This document shows positions 49,650-62,280 of a stretch of 64,000 bases of DNA, piece after piece. Below the pieces are notes generated by a model, which was not told the DNA's origin, did no database searches, and worked only from the letters and a program-made list of their open reading frames with translations. The stretch's first letter is position 1, and the number at the start of each line of letters is the position of its first letter. The stretch comes from Actinomycetota bacterium (lineage in GTDB: Bacteria > Actinomycetota > Thermoleophilia > Gaiellales > Gaiellaceae), in the NCBI GenBank assembly GCA_005884575.1, contig VAWW01000015.1, forward strand, positions 1 through 64,000, read 5' to 3'. Both the position numbers and the translations under genes were made by a program.

Positions 49650-50166
49650 TCGAGTAGCGCAGGGTCTTCGTCGGCGGAATGTGGTGCTGCCACGCCGTCC
49701 GCGCCGGGCCGGCGAGGACGTAGCCGGAGCGCGGCGCGAGCGCGACCTCGAATGTGCGCCGGTCGTCGCCTGTCGCGCGCCGGAAACGAAGCCGCGACGG
49801 TCCGAGCAGCGACATGCCGACGGCTGTGCCGAAGTTCGGCGCGTCCCGGTGCCAGCCGATCTGCGCCCCTTCCGGGTACCGCTGCACGAGCACCTCGACG
49901 AGCTCGTCCGGCGCCACACCCCGCGAGCGCTGCGGCCCTCGCGCGCACCGGGAGCAGCCAGTCGGGAATCGGCTCCGCATCGTCGACCGGCGTGCGCCGC
50001 TCGTAGTCGTAGTCGAGCCCGAAGTGCTTGGCGGTTCGCCGTGCGGCGACCCCGTGCATGCGGATCTCGTCGAACTCGCGAACTCGTCGAGCAACGCGCG
50101 CTCCTGGTCCTCGGTAAGGACATCCGGCTCGTAGACGAGACCGTCCGGTCGTTCCTCGATCGTCAC
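49576..50166 (-). pseudogene. AlkB-like 2OG-Fe(II) dioxygenase with two frameshifts
   Basis: Starting GTG 50166, the first third (ERPDGLVYEPDVLTEDQERALLDEFA) is in one frame. The middle (FDEIRMHGVAARRTAKHFGLDYDYERRTP...PDWLLPVRARAAALAG) is in a second frame. The last third returns to the first frame with DELVEVLVQRYPEGAQIGWHRDAPNFGTAVG and WQHHIPPTKTLRYSITLRTL, carrying the H-x-D and C-terminal His/Arg of AlkB. A missing base near 50070 and an extra G near 49921 explain both shifts and cancel. Either true decay or two sequence errors. Its 3' end overlaps the convergent lysR by about 74 bp. Confidence 0.68.
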
Positions 50167-50490
50167 GAGCGGTTCCTACGCTGCGGCGCCGGGACCAAAC
50201 CGGCGCCTGCTAGTGGTTGCGGCGGGACGCCTGGCCGCCGCCTCGCGTCGTCGTCGCCCGCCGCGCCGGCTGCAGCCCCCGCGCCGGCGGTCAAGGCGCG
50301 TCCGGCGACGAAGAGCGCCGCTCTCCGCGCCGCAGAGCGCAAGGTCGCCGTAGCCTGCAAGGCGGTGCCCAAGCGGAGTGCCCCGAAGGTCGCCGCCGCG
50401 TGTGCGCGCGCAAAGCTTGCGCTCGTGAAGCACAAGCTCGTGGAGGCGAAGAAGGCGAAGCAGCCCGCGCCGGGCGCGCGGCGCTCCTAG
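50167..50490 (+). other. Region without a supported complete gene; possible remnant of a basic protein
   Basis: Between the alkB-like gene and the protein at 50555 there are 388 bp with no convincing complete gene. From about 50290 to 50490 the plus strand reads a Lys/Ala-rich segment (KSAALRAAERKVAVACKAVP) that looks like real coding, but no plausible start or ribosome site precedes it. It may be the tail of a truncated gene. The last 64 bp, 50491-50554, carry the ribosome site of the next gene. Confidence 0.3.
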
Positions 50491-50554
50491 CGCACGTTGA
50501 CGCAACGCCCTTGGGGGAGGAAGGTAGTCCGTCCGCACCTGGAAGGAGGTTGCG

Positions 50555-51004
50555 ATGGCGGTAGAGGATGCTCCCGAGATCGAGGAGCTGATCCGGAGGC
50601 TCAACGACGCGTACCGCAGCGGCGACATCGATACGGTCGCGCGTTCGTTGTCGTCGGATTCCGCCACGATGGTCGTCGGCAGCGACGCGAGCGAGGTCGC
50701 TCGCGGCCGCGACGAGGCCGCGTCGATGCTTCGCGGCGACGTCGACCAGCGGCCGGCCGATGCGCCGGGGTGGTCGATCGAGGAGATCGACGCGTTCCGC
50801 GAGGGCGACGTCGCCTGGGCGACGGTCCTCGGCCCGTATCCGATCGGCGAGGCGGACGCGATTCCGGCCCGCGGGTCCGTGGTCTTCCGCCGCGAAGACG
50901 GCGACTGGAAGATCGTCAACTGGACGTTCTCGCTCGCAGTCCCGAACGACACGCTCCAGCCCGGCTCGCCGGTCCTCGCCGCGCTGGCGGTCGCGCACGT
51001 CTGA
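50555..51004 (+). CDS. SnoaL/DUF4440-like NTF2-fold protein
   Basis: A 149-residue cone-shaped alpha+beta protein: EELIRRLNDAYRSGDIDTVARSLSSD at the N-terminus and GSVVFRREDGDWKIVNWTFSLAVP at the C-terminus match the nuclear transport factor 2 fold. Such small proteins may be isomerases, hydrolases or ligand binders; no catalytic residue is assigned. ATG 50555 has GGAGG about 6 nt upstream. A strong hairpin follows the stop. Confidence 0.78.
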   Translation: MAVEDAPEIEELIRRLNDAYRSGDIDTVARSLSSDSATMVVGSDASEVARGRDEAASMLRGDVDQRPADAPGWSIEEIDAFREGDVAWATVLGPYPIGEADAIPARGSVVFRREDGDWKIVNWTFSLAVPNDTLQPGSPVLAALAVAHV

Positions 51005-51005
51005 C

Positions 51006-51038
51006 GCGTACGGGGGCGGTACGGCCGCCCCCGTACGC
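51006..51038. terminator. Strong 14-bp terminator-type hairpin
   Basis: GCGTACGGGGGCGG (51006-51019) pairs perfectly with CCGCCCCCGTACGC (51025-51038) around a 5-nt loop. It lies 2 nt after the stop of the NTF2-fold gene and 50 nt before the next start, so it should separate the two transcripts. Confidence 0.75.
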
Positions 51039-51087
51039 TCTGCGGTTGCGAGTTGCGCGGTATCTCCGCCGCTGGCAAGGTCGCGCC

Positions 51088-52347
51088 ATGCGTCCGCTCG
51101 CCGCCGCGCTCGCCGCGCTCGCCCTCGCGCCCGCGGCGTCGGCGTGGACGACGCTCTCGAACGGCGTCCAGAACACCGTCGTGCCGTCGATGCTCGTCAC
51201 GCAGGCCGGCACCGAGCTCGTCTCGTTCGAGTCGCCGATCGCGGGCACGATCTCGGTCTCCCGCGTGCGCTCGGCGCCGAAGGTCGTCGTGAGCAGCGAT
51301 CCGATCGCGGGCCGAACGCAACTCGTGCAGCAGCCGAGCGGCGCGATCCAGCTCTACTTCCCGAACGCGCAGGGGGTCGGGCGCCTGACGTCCACGGACG
51401 ACGGCCAGACCTGGACCGGGCCGATCCAGACACAGTCGCACACGGTCGGCGGGATGATGGCGGCCGCGGTCGCGCCGGACGGAACGCCCTACTTCGCACA
51501 GGACGGCACCGGCTTCGTCAACGTCTTCCGAGGGCTGAACGGCGAGACGGTGAAGAACGTCTTCCCACGTTGCTGCGGCTACGCGGAGTCCCTCGCCGTC
51601 GACTCGAGCGGCCTCGTGCAAGTGGCGTTCTTCTCGAACGCCGACCCGGACGGGTCCTTCGTCTACGAGAGCCTCGGCGCAGATCTCAGCCCGGCCGGCT
51701 CGACCTCGCTCAAGCCCACCGCGCCGCACGACGATCGCGTCCCGCTCGTGGCCGATCGTTCCGGCTCGACGTTCATGGCCTGGCCGCCCGGCTACCCGAC
51801 GGCCACGTCTCTGATCGTCGTCCCGTTCCGGAGCGGGCAACCGGGCGGCGACGGCGTCACCTTCCCCGGCCGCTTCACCGGCGGCGACCCGCATGCGGCG
51901 CTGGCGGTGGACGGCCAGGACCGCCTGTGGGCGGTCTGGACCGTCGGCGGCGGGGTGCGCGTCGCGCGCTCCCGCAGTCACGGCCAGCACTTCGGCGCCG
52001 TCGTCGCGAGCGCCGCGACCGGCGGTAGCGAATACCAGGTGTCCGCGGTCGCGCTTCCGGCCGGCGCGGTCGACGTGATCGTCAACACCGGCTCATCACT
52101 CGTCCAGCAGGAACTGAAGCCTGGTCTCTCGGTCCACGTGTCGATCACCTCGAAGAAGGTTGGGAAGAAGACGGTCGTGACGCACGTGGCGCAGGCCCTC
52201 GACGACGGCTTCGGGGTTCCGACGGCGAGCTTTCGCATCGGCGGGCGCGCGATCCACGTGGACGCGTCGGGGAAGGCGAAGGTCCCGGGGGGCAAGGGCA
52301 CCGCGGCCGCGCCGGGCTACGCCGGCGCGGCGTTCCGAGTGCCCTGA
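51088..52347 (+). CDS. Secreted protein with sialidase-like (BNR) repeats
   Basis: A 419-residue protein with a signal peptide (MRPLAAALAALALAPAASA). The middle shows bacterial neuraminidase-type repeats and propeller blades (LTSTDDGQTWTG; GGVRVARSRSHGQHF), and the end has SFRIGGRAIHVDASGKAKVPGG, an Ig-like or cell-wall-like tail. No sialidase active-site set is evident, so a structural or adhesive propeller is likely. It is convergent with nrdJ, 11 bp away. Confidence 0.75.
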   Translation: MRPLAAALAALALAPAASAWTTLSNGVQNTVVPSMLVTQAGTELVSFESPIAGTISVSRVRSAPKVVVSSDPIAGRTQLVQQPSGAIQLYFPNAQGVGRLTSTDDGQTWTGPIQTQSHTVGGMMAAAVAPDGTPYFAQDGTGFVNVFRGLNGETVKNVFPRCCGYAESLAVDSSGLVQVAFFSNADPDGSFVYESLGADLSPAGSTSLKPTAPHDDRVPLVADRSGSTFMAWPPGYPTATSLIVVPFRSGQPGGDGVTFPGRFTGGDPHAALAVDGQDRLWAVWTVGGGVRVARSRSHGQHFGAVVASAATGGSEYQVSAVALPAGAVDVIVNTGSSLVQQELKPGLSVHVSITSKKVGKKTVVTHVAQALDDGFGVPTASFRIGGRAIHVDASGKAKVPGGKGTAAAPGYAGAAFRVP

Positions 52348-52358
52348 GACCTCGCCTT

Positions 52359-56411
<4,053 letters not shown>

Positions 56412-56501
56412 TCCTGCCTCCAATGGTAGCCGTGGGCACCTCGTCAAAAGCGGACCGATGAGGCTAGTCGTCGCCCCGGACGGAACCCGCGAAGACCCGG
56501 T

Positions 56502-57119
56502 TTAAGGCTGCTTCGGAGGCGTCGGGACAGGGCGCAGGCGGCGCGCCTGGATGCGTCGCGCGACGAAGCTGGCGGCGGCCGCTGCGAGGAGCAGGAGGGC
56601 GATCCCGGCGAGGATCAGCAGCGGCAGTGGAATCGACTCGGCGTTCGACGGGCCGAGCCAGTCGATCGCGTTCTGGATCGGCCCCCTGCGCCTCGGGGGC
56701 GGCGGCGCAACGCTCGTCCCCCTGCCGCCGCCGGTGCTGCTGCTGCTGCTGCTCGAGCCGCCCCCGCTCGAGGTGCTGCCGCCGCCGCCTGAGCTGCTCC
56801 TGGCGCCGCCCCCGCCGCCGCCACCACCGCGGTCCTGACGGATCGCCGCGAGCAGCGCGCGGTGGATGTCGTCGGGCGCGCCGGAGTAGTTGACAGCGTC
56901 CTCGCCGAGGTGCTGCTGCGCCTGCGTGTAGCACGCGATCGGATAGGTGTTGTCGATTCGTCCGTCGACGAACCAGTCGTTCAGCACCTGCTTCCAGCAA
57001 GGAGTCGCCGCCGAGGCGGACGAGGCGCCGAGGGTCAGCCCGGCGACGGCGAGCGCGGCGAGGGCGAGCAGGGCTCTGAGGCCATGGCTGTGCTTCCCGC
57101 TTCGTCTCGTCTTCGTCAT
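56502..57119 (-). CDS. Exported protein with Gly/Ser linker and C-terminal membrane anchor
   Basis: A 205-residue protein. A signal peptide (ALLALAALAVAGLTLGASSASA) is followed by a small extracellular domain with two Cys (ATPCWKQVLNDWFVDGRID; PIACYTQAQQHLGE). About 50 residues of Gly/Ser and Pro linker come next, then one membrane helix (LPLLILAGIALLLLAAAAASFV) and a short basic tail. The layout suggests a surface-displayed domain; function is unknown. Confidence 0.75.
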   Translation of the reverse strand: MTKTRRSGKHSHGLRALLALAALAVAGLTLGASSASAATPCWKQVLNDWFVDGRIDNTYPIACYTQAQQHLGEDAVNYSGAPDDIHRALLAAIRQDRGGGGGGGGARSSSGGGGSTSSGGGSSSSSSSTGGGRGTSVAPPPPRRRGPIQNAIDWLGPSNAESIPLPLLILAGIALLLLAAAAASFVARRIQARRLRPVPTPPKQP

Positions 57120-57189
57120 CGGTTGTCGTCTTCAGCGCGCGCGCTCTGCACCGATCTTGGCCAGTCTCCCGGACGCGGGTGTGTCAACC

Positions 57190-57215
57190 GTAAGACGGCC
57201 GTAAACCGTTTGTAA
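57190..57215. promoter_or_regulatory. GTAA direct repeats (11-bp periodicity) before the O-antigen ligase-like gene
   Basis: GTAA begins at 57190, 57201 and 57212, exactly 11 bp apart, 27 bp upstream of the coding start. This is the spacing of OmpR/PhoB-family direct-repeat sites. A comparable array lies at 14392-14419 before other envelope genes. Confidence 0.4.
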
Positions 57216-57241
57216 GGGCCAGGGCCGCGGCGTAGGGGGCA

Positions 57242-59215
57242 ATGCTAGCGTGCGCGCCGATGCGAGCGGCGGCCCAGCGGGGGACGGTCCCCGCCGTCGC
57301 CGTCGCGATCGTTCTCTGCGCACTCCTCTTCAGCGGCGGCTCGTCCGAGGCCCCGCTCGTGTGGATCGGGGGCGCGGCGCTCGTCCTCGCCGGCGTCGCC
57401 GCAGCCGCAGTGGCCGCGGGGGCGCTGCCGGGCCCGGCGCTCTCCCGTTCGGGCCTCGTCTTCTTCGGCTTTCTCGGCGGCCTCGTCGTCTGGATGGGCG
57501 CGTCGGTGATCTGGTCGGCCGTTCCCGACAGCTCCTGGGGCTACACGAACCGGACGCTCGCGTACTTCGGGTTCGCGTGCCTCGGCGTCCTGACGGCGAC
57601 GCTCGTGCCGCAGGCTCCGCGGCGGGTGGCCGAAGTGTTCGCCGTGCTGCTCGCGGCCGTGCTCGGGTGGGCGCTGCTCGCGAAGGCCGTGCCGGCGCTC
57701 TACTCCGACTACGGTCGCATCGCGCGGCTGCGCTCGCCGGTCGGCTACTGGAACGAGCTCGCGCTGCTCGGAGACGTCGCCGTCGGGCTCGCGCTCTGGA
57801 TCGCGTCGGCGCGCGAGAGCCGGCCGGAGGTGCGCGCCGCGGCGACCGTCCTCGTCTTCGTCGCGTCGGTAGCGATCCTCCTCACCTATTCGCGCGTCGG
57901 GATCGGGCTCGCCGTCCTCGTCGCGGTCGCATGGGTCGTGCTCGAGCGCAACCGCGTCGAGAGCCTCGCCGCGCTGCTGATCGCCGGTGTGCCGGCGGTC
58001 GGAGTCTTCCTCTACGCACTCTCGCTGCACGGCGTCTCGAAGGACCACCAGCCGCACGCCGAGCGCGTGCACGACGGCTGGATTTTTCTGGTGGTGACGC
58101 TCGCCGGCGGAGCCCTCGTCGCGCTCGCCTCGTTGGCGGCGGCACGCGCTCAGGCGCGCCGCCCGGTCGCCGAGTCGGTGCGCGCGCGCATTGAGCGCGT
58201 CGCACTGTGGGCCGGTCTCGCCGCCGCCGCCGCCGCCGCCGTCGTCGCGATCGTCTTCGCCGGACGGATCTGGGACTCGTTCTCGAACCCGGTTACTGCG
58301 CAGGTCGCGAATTCGGCCGGCCGCATCGGCACGCTGAGCTCGAGCAACCGCTGGACGTGGTGGCAGGAGGCCTGGGACGCATTCACGCGGCATCCGCTCG
58401 GCGGCACCGGCGCCGGCACGTTCGAGCTGACGAACCGGCTGCACCGGACGAGTCCGTACGACGTCACCGTCGAGCCGCACAACACGCCGCTGCAATTCCT
58501 GAGCGAGACCGGGATCGTCGGCTTCCTACTCTTCGTCGGCGGCGTAGTCGCGGCCGCGGTCGCCATCGTGCGCACGCGCCGCCGCACCCGCGATCCCGCC
58601 GTGACGGCGATTGGCCTCGGCCTCGCGGCGTGGCTCGTGCACATGGTCGGCGACATCGACTGGAGCTACGTCGCGGTCTGCGGGCCGCTGCTCTTCGCCG
58701 CCGGAGCACTCGTCGCCGGCGCGGCGCGGCGGCCCGTCCCCCGGCGGCGGCCGCTGCTCGCGATCGGCGCCGTCGCCTTCGCGCTCGTCGGCGTCTACTC
58801 GCTCGCGGCGCCGTGGCTCGCGACGCGGCAGCTCGCGAGCTCGGGGGCGGCGATCGACCGAAACGACTTCGCCGCCGCGCTCGCGGACGCGAAGACCGCG
58901 CACTCGTACGATCCGCTCTCCGTCGACGCGCTGATGCAGCAGGCCGCGCTCGAGACCGACCCGGTCCGCGCGCGCCGTCTCTACCGCGACGCGATCACGC
59001 TCGAGCCGCTCAATCCGGAGACCTGGTACCAGCTCGGCGCGTTCGAGTACGGGCAGCGACGCTGGGCCGCCGCGTACCACGCGCTCGACCGCTCCTGGGG
59101 CCTCGACCGGCACGGGCCGGCGGCCGTCAAGTGCGACTACCTCGATCTCGTACGGCCGAAGGTGACCGGCTACGGGGTCAAGTGCCGAGGATTTCGACGA
59201 CCTGTGCGCCCTTGA
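57242..59215 (+). CDS. O-antigen ligase/polymerase-like membrane protein with TPR-like tail
   Basis: A 657-residue protein with about eleven helices and a large external loop in the Wzy_C style (SSNRWTWWQEAWDAFTRHPLGGTGAGTFE, then HNTPLQFLSETGIVGFLLF), the recognisable segment of the Wzy/WaaL family. A C-terminal soluble part (about 550-640) has two or three TPR-like repeats (AALADAKTAHSYDPLSVDALMQQAALE; YQLGAFEYGQRRWAAAYHAL). It could polymerise or ligate the lipid-linked glycan made by the first locus. A GTAA-repeat promoter-like region precedes it. Confidence 0.8.
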   Translation: MLACAPMRAAAQRGTVPAVAVAIVLCALLFSGGSSEAPLVWIGGAALVLAGVAAAAVAAGALPGPALSRSGLVFFGFLGGLVVWMGASVIWSAVPDSSWGYTNRTLAYFGFACLGVLTATLVPQAPRRVAEVFAVLLAAVLGWALLAKAVPALYSDYGRIARLRSPVGYWNELALLGDVAVGLALWIASARESRPEVRAAATVLVFVASVAILLTYSRVGIGLAVLVAVAWVVLERNRVESLAALLIAGVPAVGVFLYALSLHGVSKDHQPHAERVHDGWIFLVVTLAGGALVALASLAAARAQARRPVAESVRARIERVALWAGLAAAAAAAVVAIVFAGRIWDSFSNPVTAQVANSAGRIGTLSSSNRWTWWQEAWDAFTRHPLGGTGAGTFELTNRLHRTSPYDVTVEPHNTPLQFLSETGIVGFLLFVGGVVAAAVAIVRTRRRTRDPAVTAIGLGLAAWLVHMVGDIDWSYVAVCGPLLFAAGALVAGAARRPVPRRRPLLAIGAVAFALVGVYSLAAPWLATRQLASSGAAIDRNDFAAALADAKTAHSYDPLSVDALMQQAALETDPVRARRLYRDAITLEPLNPETWYQLGAFEYGQRRWAAAYHALDRSWGLDRHGPAAVKCDYLDLVRPKVTGYGVKCRGFRRPVRP

Positions 59216-59672
59216 GGTCGGTGACGTGCAGACCGTCGAGCGGGCCGACGAGCCGGATGCCGACGTCGCGCGCGAGTCGAACCGCCTCGGGCCGGTAGCC
59301 GGGCCGGTACATGACGAGCGACGCCGCCCGTCGCGCGCGCGGCGCGTTCCCGGTCGTGATTGCCGGATAGCCGAGTGTCTGGAGCCGCACGGCCTCGGTG
59401 TTCGCCGCCCCCGCGCGTCCGTTGCCGTTCAGCACCAGCACGTGCATGCGCGCACGCGCGAGGCGCGGAACGGCGGGCGGCGCGACGACGCGGGCGGGGC
59501 GCAGGTGCACGGGTGCAGCGGCGGTCTTCGCGGCCGCCTTCTCGTGGACGCGCCGCGCGAGCGGGCCGCTGACGAGCATCAGTCCGGCGACGACGAGTGC
59601 CGCGAGCTCGACGAGCGCGATCGCGGTCGCGACGAGCGTCGCGGTGCGCCAGGGTCGGATTGCGGCGTCCAT
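59178..59672 (-). CDS. LytR C-terminal domain membrane protein
   Basis: A 164-residue protein with a single N-terminal helix (TLVATAIALVELAALVVAGLML) and an external domain matching LytR_C (HVLVLNGNGRAGAANTEAVRLQTLGY). This domain accompanies LytR-CpsA-Psr proteins that attach glycans to the wall, but here it stands alone without the LCP catalytic half. It overlaps the 3' end of the ligase-like gene by 38 bp on the opposite strand. Confidence 0.8.
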   Translation of the reverse strand: MDAAIRPWRTATLVATAIALVELAALVVAGLMLVSGPLARRVHEKAAAKTAAAPVHLRPARVVAPPAVPRLARARMHVLVLNGNGRAGAANTEAVRLQTLGYPAITTGNAPRARRAASLVMYRPGYRPEAVRLARDVGIRLVGPLDGLHVTDLKGAQVVEILGT

Positions 59673-59698
59673 GCGGAGCGCCTATTTCGATTCGGGCG

Positions 59699-60604
59699 TT
59701 AGCGCTCCTTCACCCAGCGCCACGTCGTCTGCAGACCCTGCTCGAGATCGAGCTCCGGGCGCCAGCCGAGGTCCTGCGCTGCGCGGCTCGGATCGAGGAC
59801 GCTGTCCCGCAGCTCGCCCGGCCGCGCGTCGACGAGCTCGGGCTCCGCATCCGACCCCGCGACCCGCGCGCAGAGCCTGTGCAGGTCGAGCACCGAGGTC
59901 GCCACGCCCGTGCCCACGTTATAGACGCCGTCGCCCCTCGCGGACGCGGCGAGCAGGGCGCGTGCGACGTCGCCGACATAGACGAAGTCGCGCGTCTGGC
60001 CGCCGTCGCCGAAGATCTGCGTCGGCTTCCCGTCGCGCAGCCGGTCGAGGAAGATCGCGATCACGCCGCCCTCGAGGCTCGGGAGCTGCCGCGGCCCGTA
60101 GACGTTGCCGAGCCGGCACACGACGTTGCGCGTCCCGTACAGCCGGTTCCACGTCGCGAGATACTCCTCCCCGGCGAGCTTCGACGTCCCGTACGGCGAG
60201 AGCGGACGACGCGGATCGTCCTCCCGCGCGGGCCGCTCGCACTCGCCGTAGATGGCGCCGCCGGTCGACGTGAAGACGACCGGAGCGTCCGCCCGTCGCG
60301 CTGCCTCGAGCACGCGCACCGTCCCGACGACGTTCACGGCCGCGTCGAAGTCGGGCTTCTCGACCGATGTGCCGACGTCCGCCTGCGCGGCGAGGTGGAA
60401 CACCGCCTCGGGCCCGGCCTCGTCGAACAGCGGCGCGAGATCGGCGCGAATGTCCTGCACGTGCAGCGTCGCTCCGTCCGGCACGTTGTCGCGGCTGCCG
60501 GTGGCGAGGTTGTCGATGAGGTGCACCTCGTCGCCGCGTGCGAGCAGCGCATCGACGACGTGCGAGCCGATGAACCCTGCGCCCCCGGTCACGATTGCTC
60601 GCAT
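59699..60604 (-). CDS. UDP-glucose 4-epimerase-like SDR
   Basis: A 301-residue extended SDR. TGGAGFIGSHVVDAL is the NAD loop at residues 6-20, TSTGGAIYGE is the Ser site, PYGTSKLAGEEYL the active Tyr-Lys pair, and RLGNVYGPRQ follows. The pattern is of GalE/UDP-GlcNAc 4-epimerases. ATG 60604 is the only start that keeps the loop terminal. It is divergent from tmk with 22 bp between starts. Activated galactose-type sugar for the glycan locus is the likely product. Confidence 0.85.
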   Translation of the reverse strand: MRAIVTGGAGFIGSHVVDALLARGDEVHLIDNLATGSRDNVPDGATLHVQDIRADLAPLFDEAGPEAVFHLAAQADVGTSVEKPDFDAAVNVVGTVRVLEAARRADAPVVFTSTGGAIYGECERPAREDDPRRPLSPYGTSKLAGEEYLATWNRLYGTRNVVCRLGNVYGPRQLPSLEGGVIAIFLDRLRDGKPTQIFGDGGQTRDFVYVGDVARALLAASARGDGVYNVGTGVATSVLDLHRLCARVAGSDAEPELVDARPGELRDSVLDPSRAAQDLGWRPELDLEQGLQTTWRWVKER

Positions 60605-60626
60605 GCGGCCATATCCTAGGTGGCGC

Positions 60627-61220
60627 ATGTTCGTCACGTTCGAAGGACTCGACGGATCGGGGAAGTCGACGCAGGCGGAGCTCCTGCGCGCGGCGCTCGA
60701 GGCGGAGGGCCGCGAGGTCGTGCTGGCGCGCGACCCCGGCGGAACCGAGCTGGGCGAGAAGATCCGCGGGCTGCTGCTCGGCGGCGGCGAGATCACGCCG
60801 TGGGCGGAAGCCGCGCTCTTCGCAGCGGCGCGCGCCGAGCTCGTCGAGCGCGTGATTGAGCCCGCGCTCCAGCGCGACGCGGACGTCGTCTGCGACCGCT
60901 ACGTCGACTCGTCGCTCGCGTACCAGGGAATCGCGCGCGGGCTCGGCGTCGAGCGCGTGCTCGAGCTCAACCTGCAGGCGATTCGGGCACTGCTCCCCGA
61001 CCGGACGATCCTCCTGCTTCTCGATCCCGACGTGTCGGTGCAGCGTGCCGGCGAGACCGATCGGATCGAGCGTGAGGGCGGAGACTTCCGCCGCCGCGTC
61101 GACGCCGCGTACCGCGACCTCGCCGAGATGTTCCCGCGCCGCATCCTCACCGCCGACGGCACGCAGCCGGCGGAACAGCTCTCGATGTTGATCCGTGGAC
61201 AGCTTCGAGACCTTTCCTGA
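60627..61220 (+). CDS. tmk: Thymidylate kinase
   Basis: A 197-residue dTMP kinase. The P-loop is GLDGSGKST at residues 7-15, the DR motif ARDPGG near 36, and DRYVDSSLAYQGIARGLG the substrate/LID region. ATG 60627. It overlaps holB by 26 bp, and the pair tmk-holB is common in actinobacteria and other bacteria. Confidence 0.93.
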   Translation: MFVTFEGLDGSGKSTQAELLRAALEAEGREVVLARDPGGTELGEKIRGLLLGGGEITPWAEAALFAAARAELVERVIEPALQRDADVVCDRYVDSSLAYQGIARGLGVERVLELNLQAIRALLPDRTILLLLDPDVSVQRAGETDRIEREGGDFRRRVDAAYRDLAEMFPRRILTADGTQPAEQLSMLIRGQLRDLS

Positions 61221-62280
61221 GCAGGCGGAGGCGAAGCGCCTCCTCCGCGCGGCATTGAACGAGGGGCCTGCGCACGCGTACCTGCTGCACGGCCCGCCTG
61301 GCGTCGGCAAGCGCGCGGCCGCGACGGCGTTCGCCGGGGAGCTGCTGGGAGACGCGGACCGCGTCGCGCGCGGCGCGCACCCTGACCTTTACGTGCTCGA
61401 GCCGGTCGGCGACCAGATCCGCATCGACGACATCCGCGAGCTGCGGCGCGACCTGCACATGCGTCCGTTCGAGGCGTCGCGCCGCGTCTACGTGATCGTC
61501 GGCGCGGACACGATGAACGAGGACGCAGCCGACGCGCTGCTGAAGGATCTCGAGGAGCCGCCTTCCTACGCAGTCATCCTCCTCGTTGCGAGCGACCTCG
61601 GACCGCTGCCCGAGACGATCCGGTCGCGCTGCCAGCTCATCCCCTTCCGCCGCCTCTCCGAGAAGGCGGTGCGCGAGGAGATCGCCGCGCGCGCGCCCGG
61701 ACTCTCGCCGGAGGAGCAGACCGCGCTCGCGCGTGTCGCCGCCGGCCGTCTCGACCGCGCGGGCCGACTCCTCGACCCGGCCGCAGCCAAGCGGCGCGAG
61801 ACGCTGATCGTCGTTGCGCGGTCGGTCTACCTCCAGGCCGGATTCGATCCGGCTGCCGCCGCGGACGCGCTGATCGACGGCGCCTCGGAGCGCGGGGCGG
61901 AGGCGAAGGAGCTCGCCGAGACGCAGGTACGGATGCTCGACCTGACCGAGCGCGAGGTCGAGCAGCGCCTGCGCCGCGCCCAGCGGGGCGCCGAGCGCGA
62001 GGAGCTGCTGGCCGCGCTCGAGGAGCTCGCCGCCTGGTACCGCGACCTCGTCGTCGTGGCGGCGGGTGCGGAGCCCGCCGTGATCCACTTCGACCGCCTG
62101 GCCGAGCTCTCGGAGGACGCGACGCGGGAGCGGATGCTCGGCGCGGAGCGGGCCTGCGAGGTTGTCCGCGAGACCTGGCGGGCCTTCGAGGAGTTCCAGC
62201 TCAACGCGTCGCTCGCCCTGGAGGCTCTGTTCGTGCGGCTGCGGGCCGAATTGGCTGGCCCCTCGCTCGTCTCTGCCTAG
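61195..62280 (+). CDS. holB: DNA polymerase III delta' subunit
   Basis: A 361-residue clamp-loader AAA+ protein. GPPGVGKRAAATAFAG is the P-loop region, ADTMNEDAADALLKDLEEPP the Walker B/sensor I block, and DLGPLPETIRSRCQLIPFRRL the SRC motif. Delta' lacks the zinc cysteines often found in this position (GAHPDLY here). The GTG start 61195 lies within tmk. The stop codon TAG at 62278-62280 is part of a CTAG that is repeated at the other end of the MITE-like element that follows. Confidence 0.9.
   Translation: MDSFETFPEQAEAKRLLRAALNEGPAHAYLLHGPPGVGKRAAATAFAGELLGDADRVARGAHPDLYVLEPVGDQIRIDDIRELRRDLHMRPFEASRRVYVIVGADTMNEDAADALLKDLEEPPSYAVILLVASDLGPLPETIRSRCQLIPFRRLSEKAVREEIAARAPGLSPEEQTALARVAAGRLDRAGRLLDPAAAKRRETLIVVARSVYLQAGFDPAAAADALIDGASERGAEAKELAETQVRMLDLTEREVEQRLRRAQRGAEREELLAALEELAAWYRDLVVVAAGAEPAVIHFDRLAELSEDATRERMLGAERACEVVRETWRAFEEFQLNASLALEALFVRLRAELAGPSLVSA

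Noticed and set aside
49576-50166. Programmed frameshifting in the alkB-like gene
   Set aside because: Two separate shifts of opposite sign, no slippery site or stimulatory structure; decay or sequence error is simpler.
50163-50435. A 90-codon minus-strand frame beside the alkB-like gene
   Set aside because: It is antisense to a Lys/Ala-rich segment that looks more like coding, and it has no motif or ribosome site.
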